From Fusobacterium sp. DD2 (GTDB taxonomy: Bacteria > Fusobacteriota > Fusobacteriia > Fusobacteriales > Fusobacteriaceae), in assembly GCF_018205345.1 (NCBI RefSeq), contig NZ_JADRHM010000020.1, forward strand, positions 1-34,226: a stretch of 34,226 nt of DNA, written 5' to 3'. Position 1 is the stretch's first letter. Each line of letters starts with the position of its first letter. Shown here piece by piece: positions 1-7,390 of the stretch. Both the position numbers and the translations under genes were made by a program. The notes beneath the pieces were generated by a model. The model had not been told where the DNA came from, made no database searches, and worked only from the letters and a program-made list of their open reading frames with translations.

Positions 1-551
1 AAATGGAAGTGATCGTTTAACATATAAAGTCCGCCACCGATAATACCACTGAAAAACATTACTGTTATTGGACTTAATTTAAATCTCTTCAGCAGGAAGA
101 AACCTATTAACATAAGAACAAGTCCAATGATATTAAATCCTGTAGAGAAGACTAAAAGTTTAAATATTGAGATACCAGCTATAGTAATTAGAGCTACAAT
201 TACAGGTCTTAATACTGCAAGTATAATTTGAAGACAAGCTAGATTTTTATATTTAAAATATAGCCATCCAAGAGTAGATACAATAAAACATGCTGGTAAG
301 ATACATCCTGCTGTAGCTACAAGAGCTCCAGGTATACCATATAATCTCATTCCAACAAATGTTGAAGCATTTATAGCTATTGGTCCAGGAGTCATCTCAG
401 CAATACTTATAAGGTCTGTAAAGTCATTTAATGTAAGCCAACCGTGGTGTGTAACTACCTGGTCCTGAATAAGTGGGATAGCTCCCATACCTCCACCGAA
501 ACTGAAAAGTCCAATTTTAACAAAACTGATAAATAGATCTAAATACCCCAT
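1..551 (-). CDS. chrA: Chromate transporter family (CHR) protein, second subunit, 3' part missing
   Basis: The reading frame starts at the ATG at 551 and stays open to the window edge (183 codons), so the C-terminus is missing. The translation opens MGYLDLFISFVKIGLFSFGGG, the amphipathic start and FGGG motif of CHR-domain membrane proteins, followed by a PGP-containing segment (MTPGPIAINAST) and several hydrophobic spans. The ATG overlaps the last 13 bases of the upstream CHR gene, so the two are translationally coupled. Paired short CHR proteins are known to act together as anion (chromate/sulfate) transporters in the inner membrane. The true substrate in an anaerobe is uncertain. The pair diverges from a LysR gene that is the obvious candidate regulator. 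Confidence 0.85.
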   Translation of the reverse strand, partial: MGYLDLFISFVKIGLFSFGGGMGAIPLIQDQVVTHHGWLTLNDFTDLISIAEMTPGPIAINASTFVGMRLYGIPGALVATAGCILPACFIVSTLGWLYFKYKNLACLQIILAVLRPVIVALITIAGISIFKLLVFSTGFNIIGLVLMLIGFFLLKRFKLSPITVMFFSGIIGGGLYMLNDHFH

Positions 552-1105
552 TTCTTCCTCCCTTCTAATATCAGGAATTTTGCAAGTCCAATACCAATAC
601 AAACAAGAATAACTATAATAATATTAACTTTGAAGAAGTAGATAATCAATACTACTGCTAAGAAGAAAAGTAAAGATCTTATTCCTGATTCTTTATACAT
701 ACTTGATCCAAGGTTTGTTGAAACATCTAATATTACTGCAACAACACCTGACTGCATTCCTTTTAAAACATTTGCAAATAGAGCATTGTCACGGACAGAT
801 GCATAAAATACAGATAGGATTGAAATTATAGTAAAAGGTGGAATAATTGTTGCCAGTATAGAAACAAGCATTCCTCTGATACCTGCTATTTTATATCCAA
901 TAAGAATAGAAGCATTTACTGCTACTGCCCCTGGAGCAGATTGAGCTATTGAAGCAAGGTTAAGCATTTCATTTTCTGAAATCCATTGTAATTCATCTGC
1001 AAATTTCTTTTTTAATAAAGAGATTATTACATATCCCCCACCAAAAGTAAATGCACTTATTATAAACGTAGAAATAAAAAGTGTTACATATTTATTTTTT
1101 TTCAT
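539..1105 (-). CDS. chrA: Chromate transporter family (CHR) protein, first subunit
   Basis: This 188-aa membrane protein has one CHR domain. Near the N-terminus it shows FISTFIISAFTFGGGYVI, and around residue 55 it has the family's APGAVAVNASILIGY segment. About five to six hydrophobic spans follow. It is the first gene of a two-gene operon and overlaps the next CHR gene by 13 bases. A strong Shine-Dalgarno (GGGAGG) precedes the ATG at 1105. Two-component short CHR transporters are thought to work as a heteromer of oppositely oriented halves, so this gene and its neighbour probably form one transporter. The substrate is an inference from family name only. Confidence 0.87.
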   Translation of the reverse strand: MKKNKYVTLFISTFIISAFTFGGGYVIISLLKKKFADELQWISENEMLNLASIAQSAPGAVAVNASILIGYKIAGIRGMLVSILATIIPPFTIISILSVFYASVRDNALFANVLKGMQSGVVAVILDVSTNLGSSMYKESGIRSLLFFLAVVLIIYFFKVNIIIVILVCIGIGLAKFLILEGRKKWGI

Positions 1106-1136
1106 ACTGTCGCCTCCCTATTTAATAGAATACCAC

Positions 1137-1165
1137 TTGAATTATTATTTGTAAAATATTATAAT
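1137..1165 (+). promoter_or_regulatory. lysR promoter
   Basis: TTGAAT (1137-1142) and TATAAT (1160-1165) are separated by exactly 17 bases and point toward the LysR gene. The -10 box overlaps the -10 of the divergent chr promoter. Confidence 0.7.
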
Positions 1166-1185
1166 TTAATAAAATTAATAGTCAA
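1158..1185 (-). promoter_or_regulatory. chr operon promoter
   Basis: On the minus strand TTGACT (1180-1185) and TATAAT (1158-1163) are 16 bases apart and point toward the chromate transporter pair. The -10 shares four bases with the lysR -10, so the two promoters cannot both be fully occupied by polymerase. Confidence 0.68.
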
Positions 1186-1193
1186 TAGACTAT
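1178..1193. promoter_or_regulatory. Inverted repeat, candidate LysR-type operator
   Basis: ATAGTC-AATA-GACTAT is a perfect 6-bp inverted repeat with a 4-base spacer. It covers the -35 box of the chr promoter and lies just downstream of the expected lysR transcription start. A protein bound here would be placed to control chr and repress lysR. Assignment to the adjacent LysR protein is an inference. Confidence 0.5.
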
Positions 1194-1214
1194 AATATAA
1201 AAAGGAGAATATTT

Positions 1215-2093
1215 ATGACAATACGGCACCTTAAGATTTTTTTAGCTCTTTATCAGACTAAGAGCACGACTTTAGCAAGTAAAAAATTACTTGTTGCACA
1301 GCCAACAGTGAGTATTGCATTAAAAGAACTTGAGGATTATTATAATGTAAAATTTTTTGACAGATTTTCTCAGAGACTGCATTTAACGCAGGCAGGAGAG
1401 GAGTTTTATCAATATGCAAAACATATAATTGACCTTTTAGATGAGACAGATCAGCGGATGAAAGAGATTGGAGAAAATGGAGATCTCCGTGTAGGGACAA
1501 GTATTACAATAGGAAATTACTTTTTGCCTAAGTATATCAAGGCATTTGAAAAGGAGTATCCTTCAGCTAAGATAAAAGTATTTATAGACAATAGTAATAA
1601 TATCGTAAAACTTTTATTGGAGAATAAGATAGATATTGGACTTATTGAGGGACAGACAGATAACTCTTTTATTTTAGTAGAGCCATATTTTGATGATACT
1701 CTCTGTATGGTATGCAGTCCAGAGCATAGTTATGCTAAGAAAAAAGAGGTAAATCCAGAAGATATTTTAAATGAAAAATTTATTTTGAGAGAAAAGGGAA
1801 GTGCTGTAAGAGAACTTTTCGATATTCAAATGGCAAATGTAGGCCTTCATGTAGTGCCAATATGGCAGAGTATAAGTTCCAATGCAATAATAAGGGCAGT
1901 TAAGGAAAATATAGGTATTTCAGTACTTCCATATTTTCTAGTGAAGGATCATATTGAAAAAGGTGAGCTTTGTACAGTTAAAGTAAAAAAAATTAATTTT
2001 TCTAGAACTTTTAATATTATATGCCACCGTAATAAATTTCATACACTGTTTTTGGATAGATTCATTGAGATATGTAAGAAAATAATGGAATAA
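1215..2093 (+). CDS. LysR-family transcriptional regulator
   Basis: The 292-aa protein has an N-terminal winged helix-turn-helix (residues 1-60, with the typical TLASKKLLVAQPTVSIALKELE recognition region) and a periplasmic-binding-like effector domain (about 90-290, starting LRVGTSITIGNYFLP). Length is normal for the family. The ATG follows an AAAGGAG ribosome site. It diverges from the chromate transporter pair, and LysR proteins usually control the gene they diverge from, so it probably regulates those genes and itself. The effector is unknown. The effector domain resembles CysL/CbbR-type anion-sensing members only in general form. Confidence 0.88.
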   Translation: MTIRHLKIFLALYQTKSTTLASKKLLVAQPTVSIALKELEDYYNVKFFDRFSQRLHLTQAGEEFYQYAKHIIDLLDETDQRMKEIGENGDLRVGTSITIGNYFLPKYIKAFEKEYPSAKIKVFIDNSNNIVKLLLENKIDIGLIEGQTDNSFILVEPYFDDTLCMVCSPEHSYAKKKEVNPEDILNEKFILREKGSAVRELFDIQMANVGLHVVPIWQSISSNAIIRAVKENIGISVLPYFLVKDHIEKGELCTVKVKKINFSRTFNIICHRNKFHTLFLDRFIEICKKIME

Positions 2094-2125
2094 AAAAAGG
2101 TCAGTTTTTACTGGCCTCTTTTTTT
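2093..2125. terminator. Bidirectional terminator between lysR and lacI
   Basis: GGTCAG-TTTTTA-CTGGCC forms a 6-bp stem (one G-T pair), with an A tract on the left and a T tract on the right. It can end both the lysR transcript and the convergent lacI transcript. The lacI stop codon (2108-2110) lies inside the hairpin. Confidence 0.7.
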
Positions 2126-3133
2126 GCAGCTCTCTCTTTCAACAATAGTGTGTGGCACAATGATTTTATTAGCCATGACATCTGGACTTTGAAGATGCTT
2201 TATAATCTGATCACACACCTGAAATCCAAGCTGGTAGTTATTAATATCCACACATGTAAGTTGTGGAGTAGTAAGTCTTGTGATAATTGAGTTGTTAAAA
2301 CATATTATAGATATATCTTCAGGAACTTTTATCCCTATTCCTAAAAATATTTTCTCAAGGTTCAAAGCTGTAATATCATCTATTGCAATAATAGCAGTAG
2401 GTGGATTTGGCAGTGAAAACAGCCCTTTAAAAAACTGTTCTTCATTTCCAGCTATAGTTTTTTCCTCTATTACCAATTTTTCATCAAAAGGTATTGAATT
2501 ATCATTTAATGCTGAGATATATCCAAGCTTTCTATCCTGTACAAAGACTCTATGCCCTTTATTATAATAAAATGCTATTCTATCATGTCCAAGCTTAATA
2601 AGATAAGATGCAGCATCTTTTCCAGCTGTAATATTATCATTATCCACATATATTGTAGAATTTTCTTTAGAGGCAGGTTTACCAATTATTGCATAAGGAA
2701 ATCTGTTTTCTTCAAGATATTTTACAACTGGGTCATTAGATTTTGAATACATAAGAATAAAACCATCAGCTTTTCCACTTTTTACAACTGAAGTAATTGT
2801 TTCAAAGAGTTCCTCATTGCTGTTTCCTGAGATAATAGTATTCATATATCCGTTGTTATTGCAACATTGAGAAAGACCATGTATTACCTCAAGGAAAAAG
2901 GTGTTCTGATATGTATTCTTTTCCATAATGGGGAGAACTACACCAATGGTTTTTGAGTTTTTAGTAACCAGATTACTTGCCTGAAAATTTGGTGTATACC
3001 CTAACTCTTTCATAGCTTTTCTAACTTTTTCTTTAGTTTTTTCACTTATTTTAGGATTATTATTACAGGTACGAGAAACAGTGGATGGAGAAACCCCTGC
3101 AAGTTTTGCCACCTCTTTTATTGTAATAGCCAT
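2108..3133 (-). CDS. malR: LacI-family repressor, probable maltose operon regulator (MalR-like)
   Basis: The 341-aa protein begins with a textbook LacI helix-turn-helix (residues 3-50: ITIKEVAKLAGVSPSTVSR, then the hinge GYTPNFQASNL). A sugar-binding core follows, including the C-terminal segments that start ISIICFNNS and LTTPQLTCV. The ATG has an AAGGAG site six bases upstream. It diverges from the maltose PTS operon, whose promoter carries a perfect 12-bp palindrome of the kind LacI proteins bind, so it is most likely the maltose-responsive repressor. The symbol is given by analogy with MalR of Firmicutes and rests on context. Confidence 0.85.
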   Translation of the reverse strand: MAITIKEVAKLAGVSPSTVSRTCNNNPKISEKTKEKVRKAMKELGYTPNFQASNLVTKNSKTIGVVLPIMEKNTYQNTFFLEVIHGLSQCCNNNGYMNTIISGNSNEELFETITSVVKSGKADGFILMYSKSNDPVVKYLEENRFPYAIIGKPASKENSTIYVDNDNITAGKDAASYLIKLGHDRIAFYYNKGHRVFVQDRKLGYISALNDNSIPFDEKLVIEEKTIAGNEEQFFKGLFSLPNPPTAIIAIDDITALNLEKIFLGIGIKVPEDISIICFNNSIITRLTTPQLTCVDINNYQLGFQVCDQIIKHLQSPDVMANKIIVPHTIVERESCKKRGQ

Positions 3134-3169
3134 ATTAACTCCTTGCCTAAATATTTTCTATATATATTA

Positions 3170-3198
3170 ATTGTACAAATGAAAAAGAGGTAAGTCAA
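3170..3198 (-). promoter_or_regulatory. lacI-type regulator promoter
   Basis: On the minus strand TTGACT (3193-3198) and TACAAT (3170-3175) are 17 bases apart. They direct transcription into the LacI gene at 3133. Confidence 0.65.
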
Positions 3199-3217
3199 TA
3201 GCAAAATGAAAATTTGT

Positions 3218-3229
3218 GCAAAAAGTTGC
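3218..3229. promoter_or_regulatory. Degenerate upstream operator (GCAA-N4-TTGC)
   Basis: GCAAAAAGTTGC keeps the outer GCAA/TTGC arms of the perfect operator at 3350-3361 at the same spacing. It lies just upstream of the lacI -35 box. It is a candidate auxiliary site for repression of lacI or for looping. The match is short in AT-rich DNA, so it is tentative. Confidence 0.35.
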
Positions 3230-3305
3230 ATAAAAATTTTATAATTGTGTAATAGCAGAATATAGATATGTTCTGAAATAGTTTAAATAAAAGATAAAAA
3301 AAACA

Positions 3306-3334
3306 TTGCATTTTTTAATAATATATCCTATAAT
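3306..3334 (+). promoter_or_regulatory. Maltose operon promoter
   Basis: TTGCAT (3306-3311) and TATAAT (3329-3334) are separated by 17 bases, and transcription would start near 3341. The operator palindrome lies about ten bases further downstream. Confidence 0.72.
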
Positions 3335-3349
3335 GTTATTAAGATTAAA

Positions 3350-3361
3350 GCAAACGTTTGC
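3350..3361. promoter_or_regulatory. LacI-type operator
   Basis: GCAAACGTTTGC is a perfect 12-bp palindrome with the central CG typical of LacI/GalR-family operators. It sits immediately after the expected start of transcription of the maltose operon, so bound repressor would block initiation or early elongation. A looser copy (GCATAAAGTTGC, 3360-3371) overlaps its right edge. Confidence 0.72.
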
Positions 3362-3390
3362 ATAAAGTTGCAAACAAAAAAGGAGGAGAC

Positions 3391-5037
3391 ATGACAAATA
3401 AAGTGAATTTCGACTTTTTACAAAAGTTGGGTAAAGTATTAATGGTTGTTATAGCAGTAATGCCAGCTGCTGGACTTATGATAAGTATTGGGAAACTTAT
3501 ACAGATATCTGGTGGAGATATAACAGCTGTTTTGAGAATTGGTGGGATTATGGAAACTATAGGTTGGGGAATTATTACCAATCTGAATATTTTATTTGCA
3601 ATTGCAATTGGTGGTTCTTGGGCTAAAGAAAGAGCTGGAGGAGCATTTGCAGCACTTATAGCTTTTATTCTTGTAAATGTAATTACAGGTTCTATATTTG
3701 GAGTATCTGGTGGAATGCTTGGAGATCCAAATGCAGTAGTGCATACACTATTTGGAAGAGAGATTCCTGTAAATGGATATTTTACCTCAGTACTTGGAGC
3801 ACCTGCTCTTAATATGGGAGTATTTGTAGGAATAATTGCTGGATTCATGGGTGGAGCAATATATAATAAGTATTATAACTTTAGAAAACTTCCTGCTGCA
3901 CTTGAATTTTTCAACGGAAAAAGATTTGTACCAATGGTTGTAATATTCTGGTCAGTTATAGTTTCAGTAATACTATCAATTATCTGGCCTGCTATCCAAG
4001 GTGGAATCAATAGTTTTGGAGTATGGATAGCAAATTCAGCTCAGACATCTCCTATACTAGCACCATTTGTTTATGGAACTTTGGAACGTTTGCTTTTACC
4101 ATTTGGACTTCATCATATGCTTACAATTCCTATGAACTATACAGCATTTGGAGGAACTTATACAATACTTACTGGAGCAAAAGCTGGAGCACAGGTATTT
4201 GGACAGGACCCTCTATGGCTTGCATGGGTTACAGACCTTGTAAATATGAAAGGTGCTGGAGATATAGCTGGATACAATAATCTACTTGCAACAGTTACAC
4301 CTGCACGTTTTAAAGTAGGGCAAATGATTGGTTCAACTGGGCTTTTAATAGGTATCGCAGTAGCTATATATAGAAGAGTGGATATGGACAAGAAAGAAAA
4401 ATATAAATCAATGATAATTTCAACAGTTTTAGCTGTTTTATTAACAGGGGTTACAGAACCTATTGAATTTATGTTTATGTTTGTTGCACTTCCTCTATAT
4501 CTTTTATACTCAGTATTACAAGGAGTTGCATTTGCAGCAGCTGGAGTATTTCATCTTCGTCTTCATTCATTTGGAAACCTGGAGTTCTTAACAAGACTTC
4601 CAATGTCAATAAAAGCAGGTCTTTTAGGAGATGTAATAAACTTTGTAATAATCACATTGATATTTGGAATAGTTGGATATTTCGTAGCTTACTATATGAT
4701 TGGTAAATTTAACTATGCAACAGTAGGAAGAAATGGAAACTATATGGATGATGGAAAAGATGAAGAAAAGCAAAGTGCAGATAATAAAGCACCTGGAAAT
4801 ACACAGGGAGATAGAATAATTGCTCTTTTAGGTGGAAAAGATAATATTAAAGATATAGATGCCTGCATGACAAGACTTCGTGTAACTGTAAAAGATATTA
4901 ATAAAGTTGCAGATTTAGATGCTTGGAAAAAAGAGGGAGCTTTGGGACTTGTTAAAAAAGATAGTGGAATTCAGGCTATTTATGGTCCAAAGGCTGATGT
5001 TTTGAAAAGCGATATCCTGGATATTTTAGGAAGATAG
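3391..5037 (+). CDS. malX: PTS maltose/glucose-type EIICB permease
   Basis: The 548-aa protein joins a membrane EIIC domain (about residues 10-435) to a cytoplasmic EIIB domain (about 473-548). EIIC shows the family's GTLERLLLPFGLHHMLTIPMNYTAFGG segment and the substrate-site motif GVTEPIEFMF. EIIB has the phosphorylated cysteine in IDACMTRLRV (Cys492). No EIIA domain is present, so a separate EIIA must donate phosphate. I chose the ATG at 3391 because AAGGAGG lies just upstream; an in-frame TTG at 3358 falls within the operator. It is the first gene of a four-gene operon with gaps of 8-11 bases. MalX, MalB and MalP are names used for relatives, so the symbol is approximate. Maltose as substrate is inferred from the neighbours. 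Confidence 0.87.
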   Translation: MTNKVNFDFLQKLGKVLMVVIAVMPAAGLMISIGKLIQISGGDITAVLRIGGIMETIGWGIITNLNILFAIAIGGSWAKERAGGAFAALIAFILVNVITGSIFGVSGGMLGDPNAVVHTLFGREIPVNGYFTSVLGAPALNMGVFVGIIAGFMGGAIYNKYYNFRKLPAALEFFNGKRFVPMVVIFWSVIVSVILSIIWPAIQGGINSFGVWIANSAQTSPILAPFVYGTLERLLLPFGLHHMLTIPMNYTAFGGTYTILTGAKAGAQVFGQDPLWLAWVTDLVNMKGAGDIAGYNNLLATVTPARFKVGQMIGSTGLLIGIAVAIYRRVDMDKKEKYKSMIISTVLAVLLTGVTEPIEFMFMFVALPLYLLYSVLQGVAFAAAGVFHLRLHSFGNLEFLTRLPMSIKAGLLGDVINFVIITLIFGIVGYFVAYYMIGKFNYATVGRNGNYMDDGKDEEKQSADNKAPGNTQGDRIIALLGGKDNIKDIDACMTRLRVTVKDINKVADLDAWKKEGALGLVKKDSGIQAIYGPKADVLKSDILDILGR

Positions 5038-5046
5038 GAAGGTAAA

Positions 5047-5880
5047 ATGAAATTACTTACTTTAAATACCCATAGTCTTGTAGAAAAAGATTATGAGAAG
5101 AAATTGGCTTATTTTATAGAATGGGTAGATAGAAATGATTATGATGTGATATCCCTGCAAGAGGTAAATCAGAGTATAAGTGCTGAAAAAGTAACTGCTG
5201 ATAATTACTTTATTGGAGCTAATGAAAATGTAAAAATTAAAGAGGATAATCACATTTTAAGAGTGGTCAATGGGTTGAAATTAAAAGGAAAAAATTACTA
5301 TTGGGTATGGACTCCTATAAAAGTAGGTTATGACATTTATGATGAAGGGATTGGAATAATATCAAAATATAGACCAATAGATGTTAAAGAGTTTTATATT
5401 ACACAGAGTGATGATTATTTCAACTGGAAAGTAAGAAAAGTAATTGGGATAAAATGTGAAATAGAAAATAAGAAAAAATGGTTTTTCTCTGTACACTTGG
5501 GTTGGTGGAAAGATGAAAGTGAAAAATTTAACTATCAATTTGAAAAACTAAAGTCACAGCTGAAAAATATAGTAGCTGAAGATGAAGAGATATTTTTAAT
5601 GGGAGACTTTAATAATCCTGCAGATGTAAGAGATGAGGGATATGACTATATTTTAAAAGAAGGATGGTTAGATACTTACACTCTTGCAAGGGAAAAAGAT
5701 GATGGAATAACAGTTGCAGGGCTTATTGATGGATGGAAAGATCATAAAGATATAACAAGTATGAGAATAGATTTTATTTTTACTAATAAAAATCAAGAGA
5801 TAGCAAAATCAAATGTAGTATTTAATGGAAAAAATGGAGAGATAATTTCAGACCATTTTGGTGTAGAGATAATAAGATAA
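5047..5880 (+). CDS. mapP: Endonuclease/exonuclease/phosphatase-family protein, probable maltose 6'-phosphate phosphatase (MapP)
   Basis: The 277-aa protein has all the metal and catalytic motifs of the EEP (DNase I-like) fold: LTLNTH (Asn7), SLQEVN (Glu39), SVHLGWW (His150), MGDFNNP (Asp187, Asn189), RIDFIF (Asp242) and ISDHFGV (Asp269-His270). It has no signal peptide. It lies between the maltose PTS permease and malQ, with an AGGAAGG ribosome site after the 9-base gap. MapP of Enterococcus and Lactobacillus belongs to this family and removes phosphate from maltose 6'-phosphate delivered by a PTS, so the position fits that role well. The exact substrate is inferred from context. A generic sugar-phosphate or nucleic-acid hydrolase is the alternative. 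Confidence 0.75.
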   Translation: MKLLTLNTHSLVEKDYEKKLAYFIEWVDRNDYDVISLQEVNQSISAEKVTADNYFIGANENVKIKEDNHILRVVNGLKLKGKNYYWVWTPIKVGYDIYDEGIGIISKYRPIDVKEFYITQSDDYFNWKVRKVIGIKCEIENKKKWFFSVHLGWWKDESEKFNYQFEKLKSQLKNIVAEDEEIFLMGDFNNPADVRDEGYDYILKEGWLDTYTLAREKDDGITVAGLIDGWKDHKDITSMRIDFIFTNKNQEIAKSNVVFNGKNGEIISDHFGVEIIR

Positions 5881-5891
5881 CAGGAGTAAAT

Positions 5892-7382
5892 ATGGGAATG
5901 AAAACAAATAGAGGTAGCGGAATATTGATGCATATATCTTCTCTACCAGGAAAACATGGGATAGGAACATTTGGAGAGGAAGCTTATAGATTTGTAGATT
6001 TTTTAAAAGCAGCTGGGCAAAAATACTGGCAGATACTTCCTTTAGGGCAGACAAGTTATGGAGATTCTCCATATCAATCATTTTCAATAGATGCAGGAAA
6101 TCCTTACTTTATAGATCTTGATATATTAAATCAGGAAGGGATACTTGAAAAAGATGAATATGAGGCAATCTGCTGGGGAGAAAGTGATACTTCAATAGAT
6201 TACGAACTTATGTATCAGGTAAGATATGGAGTATTAGGTAAGGCTTTTGAGAGATTTAAAGTAAATTCAGAGTACCTAGAGTTTCTAGAAAAAGAAAAAA
6301 ACTGGCTTGATGACTACGCTCTTTTCATGGCTCTAAAGAAAGACAATGGAGATCTTTCTTGGGATAACTGGGATGAGAAATATAGAAAAAAAGATCCAGA
6401 AGCTTTGGAAAATTTTAGAAAACTTAATGAAAAAAAGATAGAGTTTTGGAAATTTGTTCAGTTTAAATTTTATGAGCAATGGGGAAAACTGAAAAAATAT
6501 GCTGGAGAAAATGGGATAAAAATAATTGGAGATATACCAATCTATGTAGCATATGACAGTGCTGATGTATGGAAAAATCCTGAGTATTTTCAACTTGATG
6601 AAAATCTAAAGATGACTTCAGTTGCAGGTTGTCCACCAGATGCTTTTTCACCAACAGGACAATTGTGGGGAAATCCACTATATAACTGGGAATATATGAA
6701 AGAAACAGGATATAGATGGTGGATAGGAAGACTTGAAGGAGCAGCAAGACTTTATGATGTAGTAAGAGTTGACCATTTTAGAGGATTTGCTGGATACTAT
6801 TCGATACCTGCTGGGGAGACTACTGCTATCAATGGTGAATGGAAAAAAGGACCTGGAATTGAACTTTTCAAAAAAGTTAAAGAGGCATTAGGTCATCAAA
6901 ATATTATTGCTGAAGACCTTGGATTTTTAACAGAGGATGTTATCTCAATGCTTAAAGAGAGCGGATATCCTGGAATGAAACTTCTTCAATTTGGATTTGA
7001 TTCAAGAGATGGAGGAGATTATCTTCCACATAGCTACACACCTAACAGTGTTGCATATATAGGAACTCACGATAATGATACTGCTGTTGGATGGCTTGGA
7101 AGTGCAAAAGAAGAGGATATTCAGTATATGAGAGAATATCTTGATATAGATTGTGAAGATAAAAAAGAAACTGTATGGAAACTTATAAAGAGAACTATGG
7201 GAACTGTAAGTGATACTGCTATTATTCAAATGCAGGATTACTTAGGATTGGGAAATGAAGCAAGAATGAACAAACCTTCAACTCTTGGAGGAAACTGGTG
7301 CTGGAGAATGAAAAAAGGTGCAGATACCAGAGAACTTGCAGAAAAAATCTATGAAATAACAGAGCTTTATAAGAGAGTTTAG
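5892..7382 (+). CDS. malQ: 4-alpha-glucanotransferase (amylomaltase)
   Basis: The 496-aa cytoplasmic enzyme belongs to glycoside hydrolase family 77. It moves glucan chains from one maltodextrin to another and releases glucose. The three catalytic acids are visible: the nucleophile Asp294 in VRVDHFRGF, the acid/base Glu341 in IIAEDLG, and the stabilising Asp394 in GTHDNDT. The N-terminal [22 protein letters not shown] and the motif [11 protein letters not shown] are diagnostic. CAGGAG precedes the ATG. It follows mapP by 11 bases and precedes glgP by 8. With maltose freed inside the cell, MalQ would build longer dextrins from it for the phosphorylase. Confidence 0.96.
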   Translation: MGMKTNRGSGILMHISSLPGKHGIGTFGEEAYRFVDFLKAAGQKYWQILPLGQTSYGDSPYQSFSIDAGNPYFIDLDILNQEGILEKDEYEAICWGESDTSIDYELMYQVRYGVLGKAFERFKVNSEYLEFLEKEKNWLDDYALFMALKKDNGDLSWDNWDEKYRKKDPEALENFRKLNEKKIEFWKFVQFKFYEQWGKLKKYAGENGIKIIGDIPIYVAYDSADVWKNPEYFQLDENLKMTSVAGCPPDAFSPTGQLWGNPLYNWEYMKETGYRWWIGRLEGAARLYDVVRVDHFRGFAGYYSIPAGETTAINGEWKKGPGIELFKKVKEALGHQNIIAEDLGFLTEDVISMLKESGYPGMKLLQFGFDSRDGGDYLPHSYTPNSVAYIGTHDNDTAVGWLGSAKEEDIQYMREYLDIDCEDKKETVWKLIKRTMGTVSDTAIIQMQDYLGLGNEARMNKPSTLGGNWCWRMKKGADTRELAEKIYEITELYKRV

Positions 7383-7390
7383 GAGGAGAA

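Noticed and set aside
3345-3848. A 167-aa minus-strand ORF opposite the PTS permease gene
   Set aside because: It is rich in Pro, Ile and Ala with no recognisable motif, as expected for the antisense of a hydrophobic membrane gene, and it has no ribosome site. The plus-strand gene is certain.
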